The notes beneath the pieces are model-generated. The model was not told the DNA's origin. It did not search any database and saw nothing but the letters and a program-made list of their open reading frames with translations. Both the position numbers and the translations under genes were made by a program. Shown piece after piece: positions 17,342-25,791 of a DNA stretch of 63,617 nucleotides; positions within the stretch are counted from its first letter, which is position 1, and every line of letters starts with the position of its first letter. This DNA is from Bacteroidota bacterium. GTDB lineage: Bacteria; Bacteroidota; Bacteroidia; Bacteroidales; VadinHA17. The stretch is from positions 1-63,617 of the forward strand of contig DRFJ01000046.1 of the NCBI GenBank assembly GCA_011050615.1. The letters run 5' to 3'.

Positions 17342-20300
17342 TGAAGAAACTAACACTGATTTTTTCATTGTTTGTGCTTGGTATGTCTATGCTTGTGGCA
17401 CAAACAGTGCAAATCACGGGGACAGTTACCGACGAACAGGATGGTACTCCGATCCCCGGCGTGTCTGTTGTTGCAGTAGGTACTACTATTGGTACAACAA
17501 CGGACGTGGATGGTAACTATAGAATTATAGTCCCGTCTGATGTGCAAAAGCTGGAGTTTTCTTTTATCGGTATGCGAACCATCGAGGTTGACATTGCCGG
17601 TCAGACAGAGATTAATGTGACACTTGCTCCTGATATCTTTGGTCTTGATGAGGTAATTGTCACGGGTGTTGCATCAATGACACCGAAAAAGAAACTTTCT
17701 ATTTCTGTTGACCAGATAAGTGAGGAACGACTCAAGGAAGTGCCTGCTATATCTGCAGCTTCTGCATTGCAGGGAAAAGTTTCCGGTCTGACAATAGTGC
17801 AGGCCAATGGTTCTCCCGGTAGCGCCGCATCAATTCGTCTGAGGGGTGCAACCACACTTTATGGTTCACAGGCTCCACTTATCATTGTCGATGGGGTTAT
17901 GCTTGAAGGAACCCTGGCGGATATAAATGTTAATGACATCCAGACAATGGAGGTTGTTAAAGGTGCTGCTGCATCGGCCCTCTACGGTTCACGTGCAGGT
18001 AACGGAGTTATCTCCATTCAGACAAAAAGAGGCCAGAATATTGGTGCCGGACAAACAACTGTTACTGCCAGGACTGAATTTGGAGAGTCTAGGATAGCCA
18101 GGAAAATGCCCGTTTCAAAGCATCATGTAAACAAACTTGCAGATGACTGGGCAAGCGAAGACAGGTATACCAAGTATTATGGGATCACTACTTACGGAGA
18201 TCTTCCCAGCCATACAAACCCTGATAGTCTCGGTTATGTGTTGGAAGGAGGACTTACCATAGATCCTGATCACTATATGGATAATGAGTACGGATTGGTC
18301 CAGGATCAGCTTGACCTGTTCTACCAGCCGGGTAACTACTCAACCAATTACGTATCTGTAGCTACGAACACCGGTAAAACCAATTTCATGGCTTCATTTG
18401 AACATGCAACACAGACAGGTGTTGTGTTCAAGGCTGAAGGTTATAAGCGAAATAACTTCAGGATTAACGTTGACCATAAGTTCTCAGACAAGTTTACTTT
18501 CAGTACCAGTAACCTGGTTATCAAAACTTTCACTGATGCCGGTTCAATGGATTTCTTCTCTCTGCTGCAATTACAGCCCGATATGGACCTTCTCAGGAAG
18601 AACCCGGTTGATGGTTCAGATTACAGGTTGGATGTTGACCAGTTCGGTACAACAATCAATCCATTATACCTGTTGGCAAATACTCAGAACGAAGGAAGAA
18701 GGAACAGGATACTCAGCAGTTATAAATTTAACTACATGCCTTTTGACTGGCTGAATCTTGAAGGGCATTACAGCTTTGAGAAGCAGGATAATTACAGTCA
18801 CTGGTTCAGGGAAAAAGGTTACCTTATCCTGAGTGGATATGTAAGTCCGACCGGAGGTCAATTATCCAAGTCAAATTCACAGCAGCTTTCACAGGTATTC
18901 CAGATGACTGCCAATTTCAACGAGGTATTCGGTGATTTTACCACCAAGGGTAAACTGAGTTACCTGTATGAAAGTAATGCATGGGAAAGCTTCAGCACCG
19001 GTGCCCGCGACTTTGGTGTGGCAGGTGTCCCACAGTTTGGTAATACAGACCAGACCACAGCATATAACAGCTCCTCCAATGGTGAAATACGTGCCGAGAA
19101 TATCTTTGGTATAATTGATGTTGACTACCGTTCAAAGTATATAACTTCTTTCCTTTACAGGATTGACGGCGCCAGCCAGTTTGGAGAGGAAGAAAGGTAT
19201 AATCCCTATTTCAGGATATCAGGAGCATGGCGTATATCGGAAGACGTGAGTATTCCCGGAATTAACGAGTTGAAGATTCGTGCCGCCTATGGTACTGCCG
19301 GTCATCGTCCTCCATGGAATGCACAGTATGAGACATTTACAATATCAGGTGGTGTTCCTGTTATGAACGTGTATGGTAACAAAAACCTGAAGCCAACCAC
19401 AATAAAGGAAACAGAAGTTGCATTGAATGTTGACTTCCTGGACAGATTCTCTTTTGAATTCATTTATTCCAAGACCGATGCCGAAGACCAGCACTGGAGG
19501 GTGCCGCTGGCTGCTTCAGCAGGCTTCCAGTACCAGTGGCAGAATATGGGAACCCTCAGGTCCGACGTATTTGAGGCCACACTCGGTGCTGAACTTGTAA
19601 ATACACCAAACTTCGGATGGAATGCCAATTTAACCTGGGACCGTGTGAGGCAGAAAGTTACTGAACTGAATGTAGCACCATTCACAACAGGTGCCCGCGG
19701 TAATGCAGGTGACCCGGGAGTTTTCTTTATCACTGAAGGAGCCGTTTTCGGCACTTTCTCAGGTGAAGAATTCCTCAGGTCTATGGATGATATGGCAGCC
19801 CAGATAGCCCTCTTAAGTGATCCTGGTGAACGTTATGAAGGATATACAATCGACGACTTTACTCTCAACAGTGATGGTTATGTTATCAGGGTTGGTACTG
19901 AAGGAACAGTTAACGAAATCCCGGTTAAGTTTTATGATGAGTCCGGTAATCCGGAAACAAGAACTATAGGTGATGCCAATCCCGATTTCCGCATGTCGCT
20001 TGCAAATACATTCAGGATATGGGATTTCAGCCTTTATGTCTTGCTTGACTGGAAACAGGGAGGCGATATATATAACCTGACAAACCAGTGGATGTACCGT
20101 GATAACCGTTCTGCAGACATGGATCAGTTCGGTAAACCTGCTAATGAAAAGAAAGCGGTTGATTATTATAAGGCTCTTTATAACGTGAACACTTATAATA
20201 ACCACTTTGTTGAAGATGGTTCATACCTCAAGGTTCGTGAACTTGCAGTATATTATAATGTGAACAGGGATTTACTTGGAAGAATAATGAACGGCTTTAT

Positions 20301-20478
20301 TAAGAATCTGCGCATTGGTTTTACGGGAAGGAACCTGTATACATTTACAAGGTATTCGGGATTTGATCCTGAAGTAGGCTCTACTGAAGGTAGTGGTGAT
20401 AATACCATCCAGGCATGGGATGAATTCAGTTATCCGAACTACAGGACTCTCTCCGGGACCATAGAGATTAAGTTTTAA
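17341..20478 (+). CDS. SusC/RagA family TonB-linked outer membrane protein
   Basis: A 1045-residue TonB-dependent transporter. A signal peptide (1-20, ending VAQ) is followed by a carboxypeptidase D regulatory-like domain (about 25-100, ITGTVTDEQDGTPIPGVSVV), a plug (about 110-235) containing LRGATTLYGSQ and LYGSRAGNGVISIQTKRG, and a 22-strand barrel to a C-terminal phenylalanine (TIEIKF). It should import an oligomer held by the SusD partner encoded 19 bases downstream. No anti-sigma/ECF sigma pair is adjacent. Expression is probably driven from the TAnnTTTG element at 17302. The substrate is unknown; the divergent GH127 gene hints at an arabinose-containing glycan. Confidence 0.95.
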   Translation: MKKLTLIFSLFVLGMSMLVAQTVQITGTVTDEQDGTPIPGVSVVAVGTTIGTTTDVDGNYRIIVPSDVQKLEFSFIGMRTIEVDIAGQTEINVTLAPDIFGLDEVIVTGVASMTPKKKLSISVDQISEERLKEVPAISAASALQGKVSGLTIVQANGSPGSAASIRLRGATTLYGSQAPLIIVDGVMLEGTLADINVNDIQTMEVVKGAAASALYGSRAGNGVISIQTKRGQNIGAGQTTVTARTEFGESRIARKMPVSKHHVNKLADDWASEDRYTKYYGITTYGDLPSHTNPDSLGYVLEGGLTIDPDHYMDNEYGLVQDQLDLFYQPGNYSTNYVSVATNTGKTNFMASFEHATQTGVVFKAEGYKRNNFRINVDHKFSDKFTFSTSNLVIKTFTDAGSMDFFSLLQLQPDMDLLRKNPVDGSDYRLDVDQFGTTINPLYLLANTQNEGRRNRILSSYKFNYMPFDWLNLEGHYSFEKQDNYSHWFREKGYLILSGYVSPTGGQLSKSNSQQLSQVFQMTANFNEVFGDFTTKGKLSYLYESNAWESFSTGARDFGVAGVPQFGNTDQTTAYNSSSNGEIRAENIFGIIDVDYRSKYITSFLYRIDGASQFGEEERYNPYFRISGAWRISEDVSIPGINELKIRAAYGTAGHRPPWNAQYETFTISGGVPVMNVYGNKNLKPTTIKETEVALNVDFLDRFSFEFIYSKTDAEDQHWRVPLAASAGFQYQWQNMGTLRSDVFEATLGAELVNTPNFGWNANLTWDRVRQKVTELNVAPFTTGARGNAGDPGVFFITEGAVFGTFSGEEFLRSMDDMAAQIALLSDPGERYEGYTIDDFTLNSDGYVIRVGTEGTVNEIPVKFYDESGNPETRTIGDANPDFRMSLANTFRIWDFSLYVLLDWKQGGDIYNLTNQWMYRDNRSADMDQFGKPANEKKAVDYYKALYNVNTYNNHFVEDGSYLKVRELAVYYNVNRDLLGRIMNGFIKNLRIGFTGRNLYTFTRYSGFDPEVGSTEGSGDNTIQAWDEFSYPNYRTLSGTIEIKF

Positions 20479-20497
20479 TGTTAAAATCTGACATATT

Positions 20498-22000
20498 ATG
20501 AAAAAAGTATTAAATAAAATATACATGCTTGTTATTGCTTTAGGTTTGCTGGCTCCGGCCTGTGCCGACCTCGAAGTAATAAATGAAACCGCCCCGGATG
20601 CTGAAAGGGCGCTGGCAAACCCGTCAGATGTAATGTCTCTGGCCGGGGGTGCCTTTAGAACATGGAATAATACAAACCAGGGCTATGAGGCTGTTGCACT
20701 CGCAATGGGTGTGATGGGTGATTATGTGACCTGCTCATGGGGTAACTCAGCAATGAGGGACATGTCGTGGGAACCGCGCATAAACTCATTTAACAACAGT
20801 CTTACCTATGCATATTTCCCGATTATAAGGACCCAGTGGCAGGATTCCTACAGGGCAATATCCGCCGTAAACCTTGCACTTGCAAGGCTTAATGAGGGAA
20901 TGGATTTCGGAGGCCCCGATCAGGATGCCCTCCTCGAAGCATGGTGCTATTTCGTCAGTGGAGTGGCTCATGGCTATCTCGGACTTGATTTTGATCAGGC
21001 AAATGTCATATTATGGGATACTGATATTACCACCCTTGAATTGAAACCATGGGAAGAAGTATGTGCAGCAGGTGTCGACCTGCTTGACCAGGCAATTGCT
21101 ATTGCAAATTCAACTTCATTTACACTACCTCCAAAATGGGTTGGCGGTATGAATATGACAAATGTTGAACTTGCCCAGCTGGCCAGCGGTTTTGCTGCAA
21201 GGATATTAGCTTACCAGTCAAGGACCAAGGCCCATAATGAGGCACTGGATTGGAGTGAGATACTGACCTATGCCCAGAACGGACCTGACTTCGATTTTTC
21301 ACCGGAGCAGGGTGATGCTTATGATTTTTATGATGAGTACTGGATCTATGCAAGGTACTCAGGGTGGGGACGTGTTGATATGAGGATAATAAATGAAATG
21401 GATCATGATTATCCTTCACGATGGCCCACCAGCGGTATATGGCCGGATGGAGATCCGGGACCCGCTGATCCTGACGATGCAAGGCTGGAAACCGATTTTG
21501 AATACCTGGCATCAAATGCCTTCCCTCCAGATCGTGGGTATTATCATTTTTCACATTACCGTCATAGCCGTTATGATTATGTGGCAGCTGAAGTATGGTA
21601 CGGTAGCGAACCAAAACCAAATTTCCTTGCATGGGAAGCTAAACTGCTTGAAGCAGAAGCTTTGTTGAGGACCGGGAATGCCACAGGCGCTGCTGCCATA
21701 TTGAATGACCCTGACGGACCACGTAAGGTAAGAGGAGGACTGGATGATGTTAGTTCAAGTGATCCCAATCTTCTCAGACTTATACTGGATGAGAAGGATA
21801 TAGAATGCTTCCTTACAGGAGCCGGTATAGGTTATTTCGACATGAGAAGGACCGACCGTCTGCAACCTGCAACATTGCTACATTTCCCGGTACCGGCAAC
21901 CGAGCTGGAAATTTCCGGGCTTGAACATTATACCATTAATGCAGTTGCTGATGGTGTTGATGGTTCAGCAGGTGACTGGACAGGATGGGATGATATGTAA
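20498..22000 (+). CDS. SusD/RagB family nutrient-binding lipoprotein
   Basis: A 500-residue outer-membrane lipoprotein partner of the preceding SusC. The lipobox is LLAPAC (Cys about 22). Alpha-helical TPR-like substrate-binding architecture is suggested by segments such as WQDSYRAISAVNLALARLNEG, and the C-terminal FLTGAGIGYFDMRRTDRLQP with FPVPATELE is a recognisable SusD signature. It should cap the SusC barrel and bind the oligomeric nutrient at the surface. Spacing to SusC (19 bases) and to the next lipoprotein gene (40 bases) shows one operon. Confidence 0.93.
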   Translation: MKKVLNKIYMLVIALGLLAPACADLEVINETAPDAERALANPSDVMSLAGGAFRTWNNTNQGYEAVALAMGVMGDYVTCSWGNSAMRDMSWEPRINSFNNSLTYAYFPIIRTQWQDSYRAISAVNLALARLNEGMDFGGPDQDALLEAWCYFVSGVAHGYLGLDFDQANVILWDTDITTLELKPWEEVCAAGVDLLDQAIAIANSTSFTLPPKWVGGMNMTNVELAQLASGFAARILAYQSRTKAHNEALDWSEILTYAQNGPDFDFSPEQGDAYDFYDEYWIYARYSGWGRVDMRIINEMDHDYPSRWPTSGIWPDGDPGPADPDDARLETDFEYLASNAFPPDRGYYHFSHYRHSRYDYVAAEVWYGSEPKPNFLAWEAKLLEAEALLRTGNATGAAAILNDPDGPRKVRGGLDDVSSSDPNLLRLILDEKDIECFLTGAGIGYFDMRRTDRLQPATLLHFPVPATELEISGLEHYTINAVADGVDGSAGDWTGWDDM

Positions 22001-22040
22001 TAAATGGGATATTAATTGAAAATTGAAAAAATCAAATAAT

Positions 22041-22871
22041 ATGAAAAATAAATTATTCAAATATATCTCTTTCTTTGCAGCACTTTTCCTGATCGTCAGT
22101 GCCTGTGAAAAAACAGATATTCAGAAAGCAAACGAAGCATATGATTTCAGTAAGATTGTCCCCATAGTACAGGGTGTTAATGGTCCTGCCAATGCAACTC
22201 AAACATTCTCTGAATCATATTCCGTAAACTATTACCGCGGAGGATCAAGCTGGAGCTGGAGTGCTACAGGAGCAACGATTAGCTCTACAAGTGCCGATGG
22301 TCACGATGCAGAAGTACTGTTTGCTGATGCAGGTCAGGCAGTTCTCACTGTAACTGAGACCACTATGGGTGGAATAACTTCAGAACCATATGAGTTTACT
22401 GTAACCGTTGCCGAATTTTGCCCGATGACCAGGGATGATTTCCTGGGTACATGGGTAGGTACCGAGACGGGTGACTCAGAAATAGATCCTCTCACGATAA
22501 CCTTTATTGCCGGTGCTAATGCCAATGAAATAGTAGCAGAGGCAACATTTAGCACTGATTATGACTATGATGGTAATATCCCTGCTTTTTTAAGTGATGT
22601 ATTTACCGGCTGGGGTGAAACTTTCCAGGCCGGAAACGGTAATGAGGGTGATGTAGTCATTGTTATCAATGAGAATGGTTCACTTTCAATAGGGTTTGAC
22701 TACTGGGGCCAGACACTCCCGGGTCCATGGGATTACTGGTACTTCGGTTCCGGACTGTGGTCAGGATGTGGAGATGCTCCGTCAATGGATTTTGATTTCA
22801 ACCTTGACTGGGATGGTTCTGCACCGGGTACTGCACAGTATACCAGCACTATCCATTTGGAAAAACAATAA
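22041..22871 (+). CDS. PKD-like surface lipoprotein of the SusCD operon
   Basis: A 276-residue lipoprotein using the ATG at 22041; an upstream TTG at 22023 is less likely. The signal peptide ends in LIVSAC (Cys about 21). Residues about 45-125 look like an Ig/PKD-type domain (WSATGATISSTSADG, AVLTVTETTMGG). The C-terminal half is a beta-rich domain starting at CPMTRDDFLGTWVGTE. Proteins of this layout commonly follow SusD and act as surface glycan-binding (SusE/F-like) factors, but no specific family is recognised for the second half. A strong terminator follows. Confidence 0.7.
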   Translation: MKNKLFKYISFFAALFLIVSACEKTDIQKANEAYDFSKIVPIVQGVNGPANATQTFSESYSVNYYRGGSSWSWSATGATISSTSADGHDAEVLFADAGQAVLTVTETTMGGITSEPYEFTVTVAEFCPMTRDDFLGTWVGTETGDSEIDPLTITFIAGANANEIVAEATFSTDYDYDGNIPAFLSDVFTGWGETFQAGNGNEGDVVIVINENGSLSIGFDYWGQTLPGPWDYWYFGSGLWSGCGDAPSMDFDFNLDWDGSAPGTAQYTSTIHLEKQ

Positions 22872-22892
22872 ACCGGTTTTGTGTATAACATT

Positions 22893-22930
22893 AAAGAGGC
22901 TGTCCAAAAAGCAAAGGACAGCCTCTTTTT
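22893..22930. terminator. strong bidirectional intrinsic terminator
   Basis: A 12-bp perfect stem (22894-22905 and 22916-22927, GAGGCTGTCC/GGACAGCCTC core) with a 10-base loop and T/A tracts on both sides. It lies between the end of the SusCD operon and the convergent MG2 gene. Confidence 0.9.
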
Positions 22931-22937
22931 ATTCCTC

Positions 22938-24653
22938 TTACCTTGTGACAATAATTTTTTTTGAATAATATATGGCCTCATCCCTGTCTGTTATCCCCTG
23001 TAGCGTTATCAGGTAATCAGACACAAAATCAGAAGTATGGAAAGTGAATTCAATCATACCTTCGTCATCCGGCTTAAGGGTGGGATTCCAGTATAAGGTA
23101 TTTCTGAAATCAGGCATTATGGGATCATAGCACTGGTTGACTGAATAATCCATGTTTTTATACCTGCTTTCTTCTTCCAGGATAGTAAGTGAGGTCCTGA
23201 GCCCGGTGTTAGGGTAATCAATATCGCACATGCCTCCTTCAAGCGAAACAATGCTTACAATCCCATTGAGTATTAAATTTCCGATCTGGTATTTCCCTTT
23301 GATGACATCAATCCTTTCAATCAGCTCTGGGTCAAGCCCGGCAATAAAGGAAGGATCATCCAGAATTACACCATCCAGAAAAACTGCATCAGGACCGGGC
23401 AAAGGTGGATCCCCCGGCTCAGAAACAAACACAAAGCCTGCCCCGTCACCCCGTCGCCTTAGTGCAACACCGGGAACCAGTTCATGGAATACCTCCTCCA
23501 TGGTGGGCAGGTCAATATAATCATCAAGAAACACCTCTATATCAGGTTCGCCGTAGAACCTGAAGAATCCTGTGTCAGTCCTGTCAGTGTTGTCAGCCTC
23601 AGGCTGGCCTGTCTCATATATTTTGTTAACCTGGTAATTTACACCCAGTCTTGACGCATAATCAAGTAACTTTTCGGTAAAATGAATGTTGCCATCAGTA
23701 AACCATTCATGCCTGCCGGCAAAAGGATTGCCCGTTTTTATTATTATGTCGTCCCTGAAATCAGCAACCTGTATAATAAACTCTCTGTTGCCCCTGAAAG
23801 AAGGTACAAGAAAGCGGAAATTGCCTTTATCATCAGAATCGTAATAACTGAGGTAGTTGCTTTTTCCGGGGATGGAGAGGTATAATCTTCTGTTTTTGAC
23901 CGGCTCCAGTGTTTCCCTTGAAATTAATGAGCCTTCGAGGTAAGGGCCTGTCGTTTCACCGAAGAGTAGGTTATTACCGTCAGTGGAATCAGGAGGATAA
24001 CCGTTCTTAAGGGCTTGAGTAAAAGTACTTATTTTCTTTTCCGGTATTATGGATGAACTTACAGCGACAGAAATGCTTAAATTGCATAATTCAGGCCTTG
24101 AAAAAGTCGCGCTATCCAGCTTAAGCCTCATGCTTACTTTCTTTCGTGTACCGAATTTATTTTCTGTGAGCCCTGTGTTTTCAATATTAACAGACTTTGC
24201 CGTATACTCCTTTTCAGCCAGTGTGTATGGAACAGTATCCTGTTTAGCCGTTTTCAGATTTTCTTTAAAAGGGTTATATATGACTATGGCTTGCGAGAAA
24301 AAGGTTTCTTCGCCGTAATTTCTCATAAATCTTGTATATCCTGAAAGCATATACAGCCCTGTTGTCAGGCTGTCTGGTATGGAAAGCACCCCGTGGCCGA
24401 ATCCATCATCCAGTATCAGGCGGCTTTGAGCCACAGCTGCATTATTAATGTTGATTAGTTCAAGGTAGCCTGCAGTGCTTATAGCATCAGAATCAGGATT
24501 CCCATAAAGGAAGAATGAATACAACATATCTTCGCCGGCTACATATATATTCCTGTCGGTATGCACAAAAACCCTTTCAGGATTTAAGGCATCTCCCTGC
24601 AACGTCAATGCAGGGGCAAGCAGAAGTATGAGAGTAATAATATTGTTCTTCAT
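22938..24653 (-). CDS. exported MG2-domain protein with TonB plug-like region
   Basis: A 571-residue exported protein, taking the start at 24653 because it opens a clear signal peptide (MKNNIITLILLLAPAL); a longer frame to 24737 overlaps the upstream gene. Residues about 25-130 match the MG2 macroglobulin-type domain (VFVHTDRNIYVAGED). Further beta-sandwich segments follow. Around residues 415-480 is a plug-like stretch (FLDGVILDDPS, LIERIDVIKG), and the end has the LKPDDEGMIEFTFHTSDFV element typical of these Bacteroidota proteins. It is the last gene of a TonB receptor/DUF4249 operon and is probably an envelope accessory. Its biochemical role is not known. Confidence 0.75.
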   Translation of the reverse strand: MKNNIITLILLLAPALTLQGDALNPERVFVHTDRNIYVAGEDMLYSFFLYGNPDSDAISTAGYLELININNAAVAQSRLILDDGFGHGVLSIPDSLTTGLYMLSGYTRFMRNYGEETFFSQAIVIYNPFKENLKTAKQDTVPYTLAEKEYTAKSVNIENTGLTENKFGTRKKVSMRLKLDSATFSRPELCNLSISVAVSSSIIPEKKISTFTQALKNGYPPDSTDGNNLLFGETTGPYLEGSLISRETLEPVKNRRLYLSIPGKSNYLSYYDSDDKGNFRFLVPSFRGNREFIIQVADFRDDIIIKTGNPFAGRHEWFTDGNIHFTEKLLDYASRLGVNYQVNKIYETGQPEADNTDRTDTGFFRFYGEPDIEVFLDDYIDLPTMEEVFHELVPGVALRRRGDGAGFVFVSEPGDPPLPGPDAVFLDGVILDDPSFIAGLDPELIERIDVIKGKYQIGNLILNGIVSIVSLEGGMCDIDYPNTGLRTSLTILEEESRYKNMDYSVNQCYDPIMPDFRNTLYWNPTLKPDDEGMIEFTFHTSDFVSDYLITLQGITDRDEAIYYSKKIIVTR

Positions 24654-24669
24654 TAATTTACATACTAAT

Positions 24670-25785
24670 TTAGTCATCATACCAGAAGTCGGGTGGTACA
24701 TTGGTGCCAAAAAGCCTGCAATCGGCACATTGCTCAAACCTGCTCAGCAAATAGTAACCCCCTTCGTCTATAAATTCAAGTATGAATACATACCTGCCCA
24801 GCCCTGAAATTTCTTCAATGCTGTATGCAGTATCTGTTACACAATACTGTCCGCCCGGCATGTATTTGAGCGTGTCATTCCGGATAAAAAGCCTTTTCTT
24901 CGAAACGGCTGAAACACTGAAGAAGCCCAGCACCGGTTCAGACGGTTCGTCGACACATCTTATATTCCCCGGCAGTGACTGGGGGATGGGGTCATATAAA
25001 CCACCCTGTTCCTGGGTCATTTCCCTCATGCTTTCCCAGAAGGTATATTCATCTTCACTGATTGAATATTGCTTCAGCAGGATGCTGTATTTATGGAAAA
25101 GCCTGGTGGATGACCTGTTGTCTATCTGCAAAAGGGGGTATTTATTAATTATTGATTGCTCCAGGCTTGAATTATTCTTTATTATAATATCGGTTGACTT
25201 TTCAGTCAGCCAGCAAAGACTTTTATACAGCGGCGGGTAATGCCAGGGCAGGTGATATTCCCACACCTCTTCATAAGTCCATCTGAAAAACCTGTTATCA
25301 TTTGATGAATCAAAAGAGTCAAAATATATTGTGTACTGGTAGAGTGGGGGATACCTTCCATCCTCCCTGTATTCAAACCGGGCATATATTGAGTCAATTG
25401 GCTGCACCTCGCGCATCAGCATGGGCTCCGATTCATAATTTTTTCCGTCAATTGATAGGTGAAGAGTATAGGTTCTGCCTGCTTCACCGGTAAAATTTGT
25501 TGAGTCAGAAATATAGTAGCCGGGACTTTTTTCCTGAAAAACAGCAATCCTGTCCAGATCGTCCTTGACATAAATATGGGCATTGACAACAGGTGATGCA
25601 ATACCGGTAATCCCTATGGGTATTGTCCTGGATAATTTTACATAATTACTTATGCTTTCATCGGTCAGCAGGCCTTCAACAACAATTACTTTGTCATATT
25701 CTTCAATTTCCGGAACAAATTTACTTGTACAGGAGTCAGAAAGTATGATGAGAAAGAGTACATATATCAGGCTGCGGAATCTCAT
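24670..25785 (-). CDS. DUF4249 family lipoprotein
   Basis: A 371-residue lipoprotein (lipobox in ILSDSC, Cys about 19) that matches the DUF4249 family: VVVEGLLTDE-type opening (IVVEGLLTDESISN), then an Ig-like beta-sandwich (PVVNAHIYVKDD) and a C-terminal CADCRLFGTNVPPDFW motif typical of the family end. DUF4249 proteins accompany TonB-dependent receptors and are thought to be their surface lipoprotein partners. The gene lies six bases after the receptor gene and is followed by the MG2 gene. Confidence 0.85.
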   Translation of the reverse strand: MRFRSLIYVLFLIILSDSCTSKFVPEIEEYDKVIVVEGLLTDESISNYVKLSRTIPIGITGIASPVVNAHIYVKDDLDRIAVFQEKSPGYYISDSTNFTGEAGRTYTLHLSIDGKNYESEPMLMREVQPIDSIYARFEYREDGRYPPLYQYTIYFDSFDSSNDNRFFRWTYEEVWEYHLPWHYPPLYKSLCWLTEKSTDIIIKNNSSLEQSIINKYPLLQIDNRSSTRLFHKYSILLKQYSISEDEYTFWESMREMTQEQGGLYDPIPQSLPGNIRCVDEPSEPVLGFFSVSAVSKKRLFIRNDTLKYMPGGQYCVTDTAYSIEEISGLGRYVFILEFIDEGGYYLLSRFEQCADCRLFGTNVPPDFWYDD

Positions 25786-25791
25786 TTCTAA